This document shows, in pieces, positions 4,935 to 6,085 of a stretch of DNA of 6,085 nucleotides. Source of the stretch: Candidatus Dormiibacterota bacterium (lineage in GTDB: Bacteria; Chloroflexota; Dormibacteria; Aeolococcales; Bog-877); NCBI GenBank assembly GCA_030038765.1, contig JASHRA010000183.1, positions 1 through 6,085 on the forward strand, read 5' to 3'. Position 1 is the first letter of the stretch. Every line of letters starts with the position of its first letter. The notes beneath the pieces are model-generated. The model was given only the letters and a program-made list of their open reading frames with translations, did not search any database and was not told where the DNA came from. A program made the position numbers and the translations under genes.

Positions 4935-6085
4935 TTGCTGAAGCTTGAAAACTTCGACGCCCTGAAGCTCTCGCTCGCCAGTCCGGACATGATCCTCAAC
5001 TGGTCCCACGGCGAGGTGACGAAGCCGGAGACGATCAACTACCGGACCCTGCGTCCGGAGCGCGACGGTCTCTTCTGCGAGAAGATCTTCGGCCCCACCA
5101 AGGACTGGGAGTGCCACTGCGGCAAGTACAAGCGCTACCGCTACAAGGGCATCATCTGCGACAAGTGCGGCGTCGAGGTGACCCGCAGCAAGGTCCGCCG
5201 CGAGCGCATGGGGCACATCCGCCTCGCCAGCCCGGTATCCCATGTCTGGTACTTCAAGGGCATCCCCAGTCGCCTGGGACTGCTGCTGGACATGTCCCCC
5301 CGCAACCTGGAGAAGGTCCTCTACTTCGCCAACTACATCGTCACCTCGATCGACGAGGAGGCGCGGGCCGAGGTGGTGGCGGCGTCCGACCCGGAGCGGT
5401 CGGACCGCATCCAGGAGCTGCGCCAGGCGGCCGCCACGGAGCGCGAGGAGCGGCTCCAGGCGGGCCAGCAGGCGATCGCGGAGCTGGAGTCCGGCAGCGC
5501 CGCCGAGGCCGAGCGGCTCTTGGCGGCGGCCGAGTCGCGGCGGCAGGAGCTGGAGACCGCCGCCGAGCAGCTCGGGGAGCGGATCGGCGCGGCCCTCGGC
5601 CGCAAGGCGCCAACCGACTTCGCCATCAAGGACGGATCGGAGAAGCTGGTGCTGGTCAAGAAGGGCACCCAGCTGGCCGACGAGCACCAGGACCAGCTGC
5701 GCCAGCTGGTGGACGCGCGCGTGGGCGAGATCTCCGCCGAGGCCGAGCGCGCTGCCGGCACGGTCCGTGAGGAGGCGGCCGGCAAGGTGGCCGAGCTGCG
5801 CTCGGAGCTGGAGCAGCTGCAGCAGGGTGAGGCGCCCAGCGAGGACGAGGAGCTGGCCGCCCTGCGTGCCGAGCTGGAGGACACCAGGACCAAGGTCGAG
5901 TCCCTCAACGTGCGCCAGCTGCTGAGCGACAACGAGTACCGCGAGTACGTGGAGAAGTTCCCCCGCGTCTTCCGCGCCGGCATGGGCGCCGCCGCCATCA
6001 AGGAGATGCTGGAGGCGCTGGACCTGGGCGCCGAGGCGGCCCACCTGCGGGAGGAGCTCAACTCCAGCAGCGGCCAGCGGCGGCA
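4935..6085 (+). CDS. rpoC: DNA-directed RNA polymerase subunit beta', N-terminal part (3' end outside window)
   Basis: The first 383 residues of RpoC are visible; the gene runs off the window with two extra bases. With RpoB it makes the catalytic core, and its N-terminus forms the clamp. The protein begins MLKLENFDALKLSLASPDMI, the usual RpoC opening, followed by the motif around NYRTLRPERDGLFCEKIFGP (35-54). The zinc-binding cysteines are C60, C62, C75 and C78 (HCGKYKRYRYKG between the pairs). ERMGHIRLASPVSHVWYFKG (90-109), IPSRLGLLLDMSPRNLEKVLYFANYI (110-135, in two conserved blocks) then follow. A helical insertion occupies about 140-337, and the conserved sequence returns at FRAGMGAAAIKEMLEALDL (346-364) and SSSGQRR. 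The start is TTG 4935, fixed by AGGAGG and an upstream stop. The catalytic NADFDGD motif lies beyond the window. rpoC shares the operon with rpoB 89 bases upstream. Confidence 0.96.
   Translation, partial: MLKLENFDALKLSLASPDMILNWSHGEVTKPETINYRTLRPERDGLFCEKIFGPTKDWECHCGKYKRYRYKGIICDKCGVEVTRSKVRRERMGHIRLASPVSHVWYFKGIPSRLGLLLDMSPRNLEKVLYFANYIVTSIDEEARAEVVAASDPERSDRIQELRQAAATEREERLQAGQQAIAELESGSAAEAERLLAAAESRRQELETAAEQLGERIGAALGRKAPTDFAIKDGSEKLVLVKKGTQLADEHQDQLRQLVDARVGEISAEAERAAGTVREEAAGKVAELRSELEQLQQGEAPSEDEELAALRAELEDTRTKVESLNVRQLLSDNEYREYVEKFPRVFRAGMGAAAIKEMLEALDLGAEAAHLREELNSSSGQRR
5112..5168 (+). other. RpoC N-terminal zinc-binding motif
   Basis: The four cysteines C60-x-C62 and C75-x2-C78 of RpoC are all present, in the order C-H-C-G and C-D-K-C-G. 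In known bacterial polymerases this zinc site sits in the clamp near upstream DNA and supports processivity. An intact set argues for a normal functional subunit. Confidence 0.85.
5352..5945 (+). other. Long helical insertion within RpoC
   Basis: RpoC residues about 140-337 separate the conserved YFANYIVTSI block from the FRAGMGAAAI block. The segment is rich in Ala, Glu, Gln, Arg and Leu, with heptad-like spacing that suggests two long coiled coils (about 152-222 and 250-325). Between them lies a short, probably beta-type stretch (about 226-247: DFAIKDG, EKLVLVKKGTQL). Actinobacterial and Chloroflexota RpoC carry a helical insertion at this place, so position and style are known. The exact length and the beta-like centre are what I read here. 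The structure is inferred from composition. Confidence 0.7.

Noticed and set aside
5111..5925. Plus-strand frames at 5111-5770 and 5242-5925
   Set aside because: These are out-of-frame readings of rpoC, rich in Arg, Pro, Ala and Ser. The rpoC frame through this region shows conserved motifs.
4620..6044. A 474-codon minus-strand frame spanning the end of rpoB and the start of rpoC
   Set aside because: It crosses two certain genes and the spacer between them. The product is repetitive and Leu/Gly-rich, as expected from antisense GC-rich DNA.

Overview
This window is part of the ribosomal-protein and RNA-polymerase locus of a high-GC bacterium. In order on the + strand it holds the 3' end of rplL (L7/L12), a MarR-type regulator, a small STAS-domain protein, the complete rpoB gene, and the first 383 codons of rpoC. 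All five genes point the same way. I see no tRNA, rRNA, CRISPR array, insertion sequence or phage-like gene, and no gene-free stretch longer than about 100 bases.

Organism: third codon positions in rpoB and rpoC are almost always G or C. RpoB is compact and lacks the large lineage-specific insertions of proteobacterial RpoB. Its rifampicin region reads MDQTNPLSELTHKRRL rather than the actinobacterial MDQNNPLSGLTHKRRL. Its N-terminal half (for example LRELFDEVNPITDYTG and FLDYSFGEPKF) recalls Chloroflexota-type sequences. RpoC carries a long helical insertion near its N-terminus like those of Actinobacteria and Chloroflexota. My best guess is a high-GC terrabacterium related to Chloroflexota or Dormibacterota. 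This is inference from remembered sequence patterns, not from a search.

Layout: rplL ends at 120. In many bacteria rpoB follows it closely, but here two regulatory-type genes (202-714 and 801-1211) occupy the gap. Neither has a clear Shine-Dalgarno sequence. Just upstream of rpoB is a plausible extended -10 promoter (about 1227-1253). A good GGAGAA ribosome site places the RpoB start at ATG 1315 rather than at GTG 1270. rpoC follows after an 89-base spacer that holds a small hairpin and a perfect AGGAGG site, and it starts at TTG 4935.

Functionally, L7/L12 recruits translation factors to the ribosome, and RpoB and RpoC together form the catalytic core of RNA polymerase. The MarR and STAS proteins are probably accessory regulators. 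Their targets cannot be read from the sequence. The window is mostly a conserved housekeeping locus. Its unusual points are the two intervening genes, the STAS protein's lack of the usual phosphorylatable serine, and the RpoC insertion. I found no convincing undescribed system.
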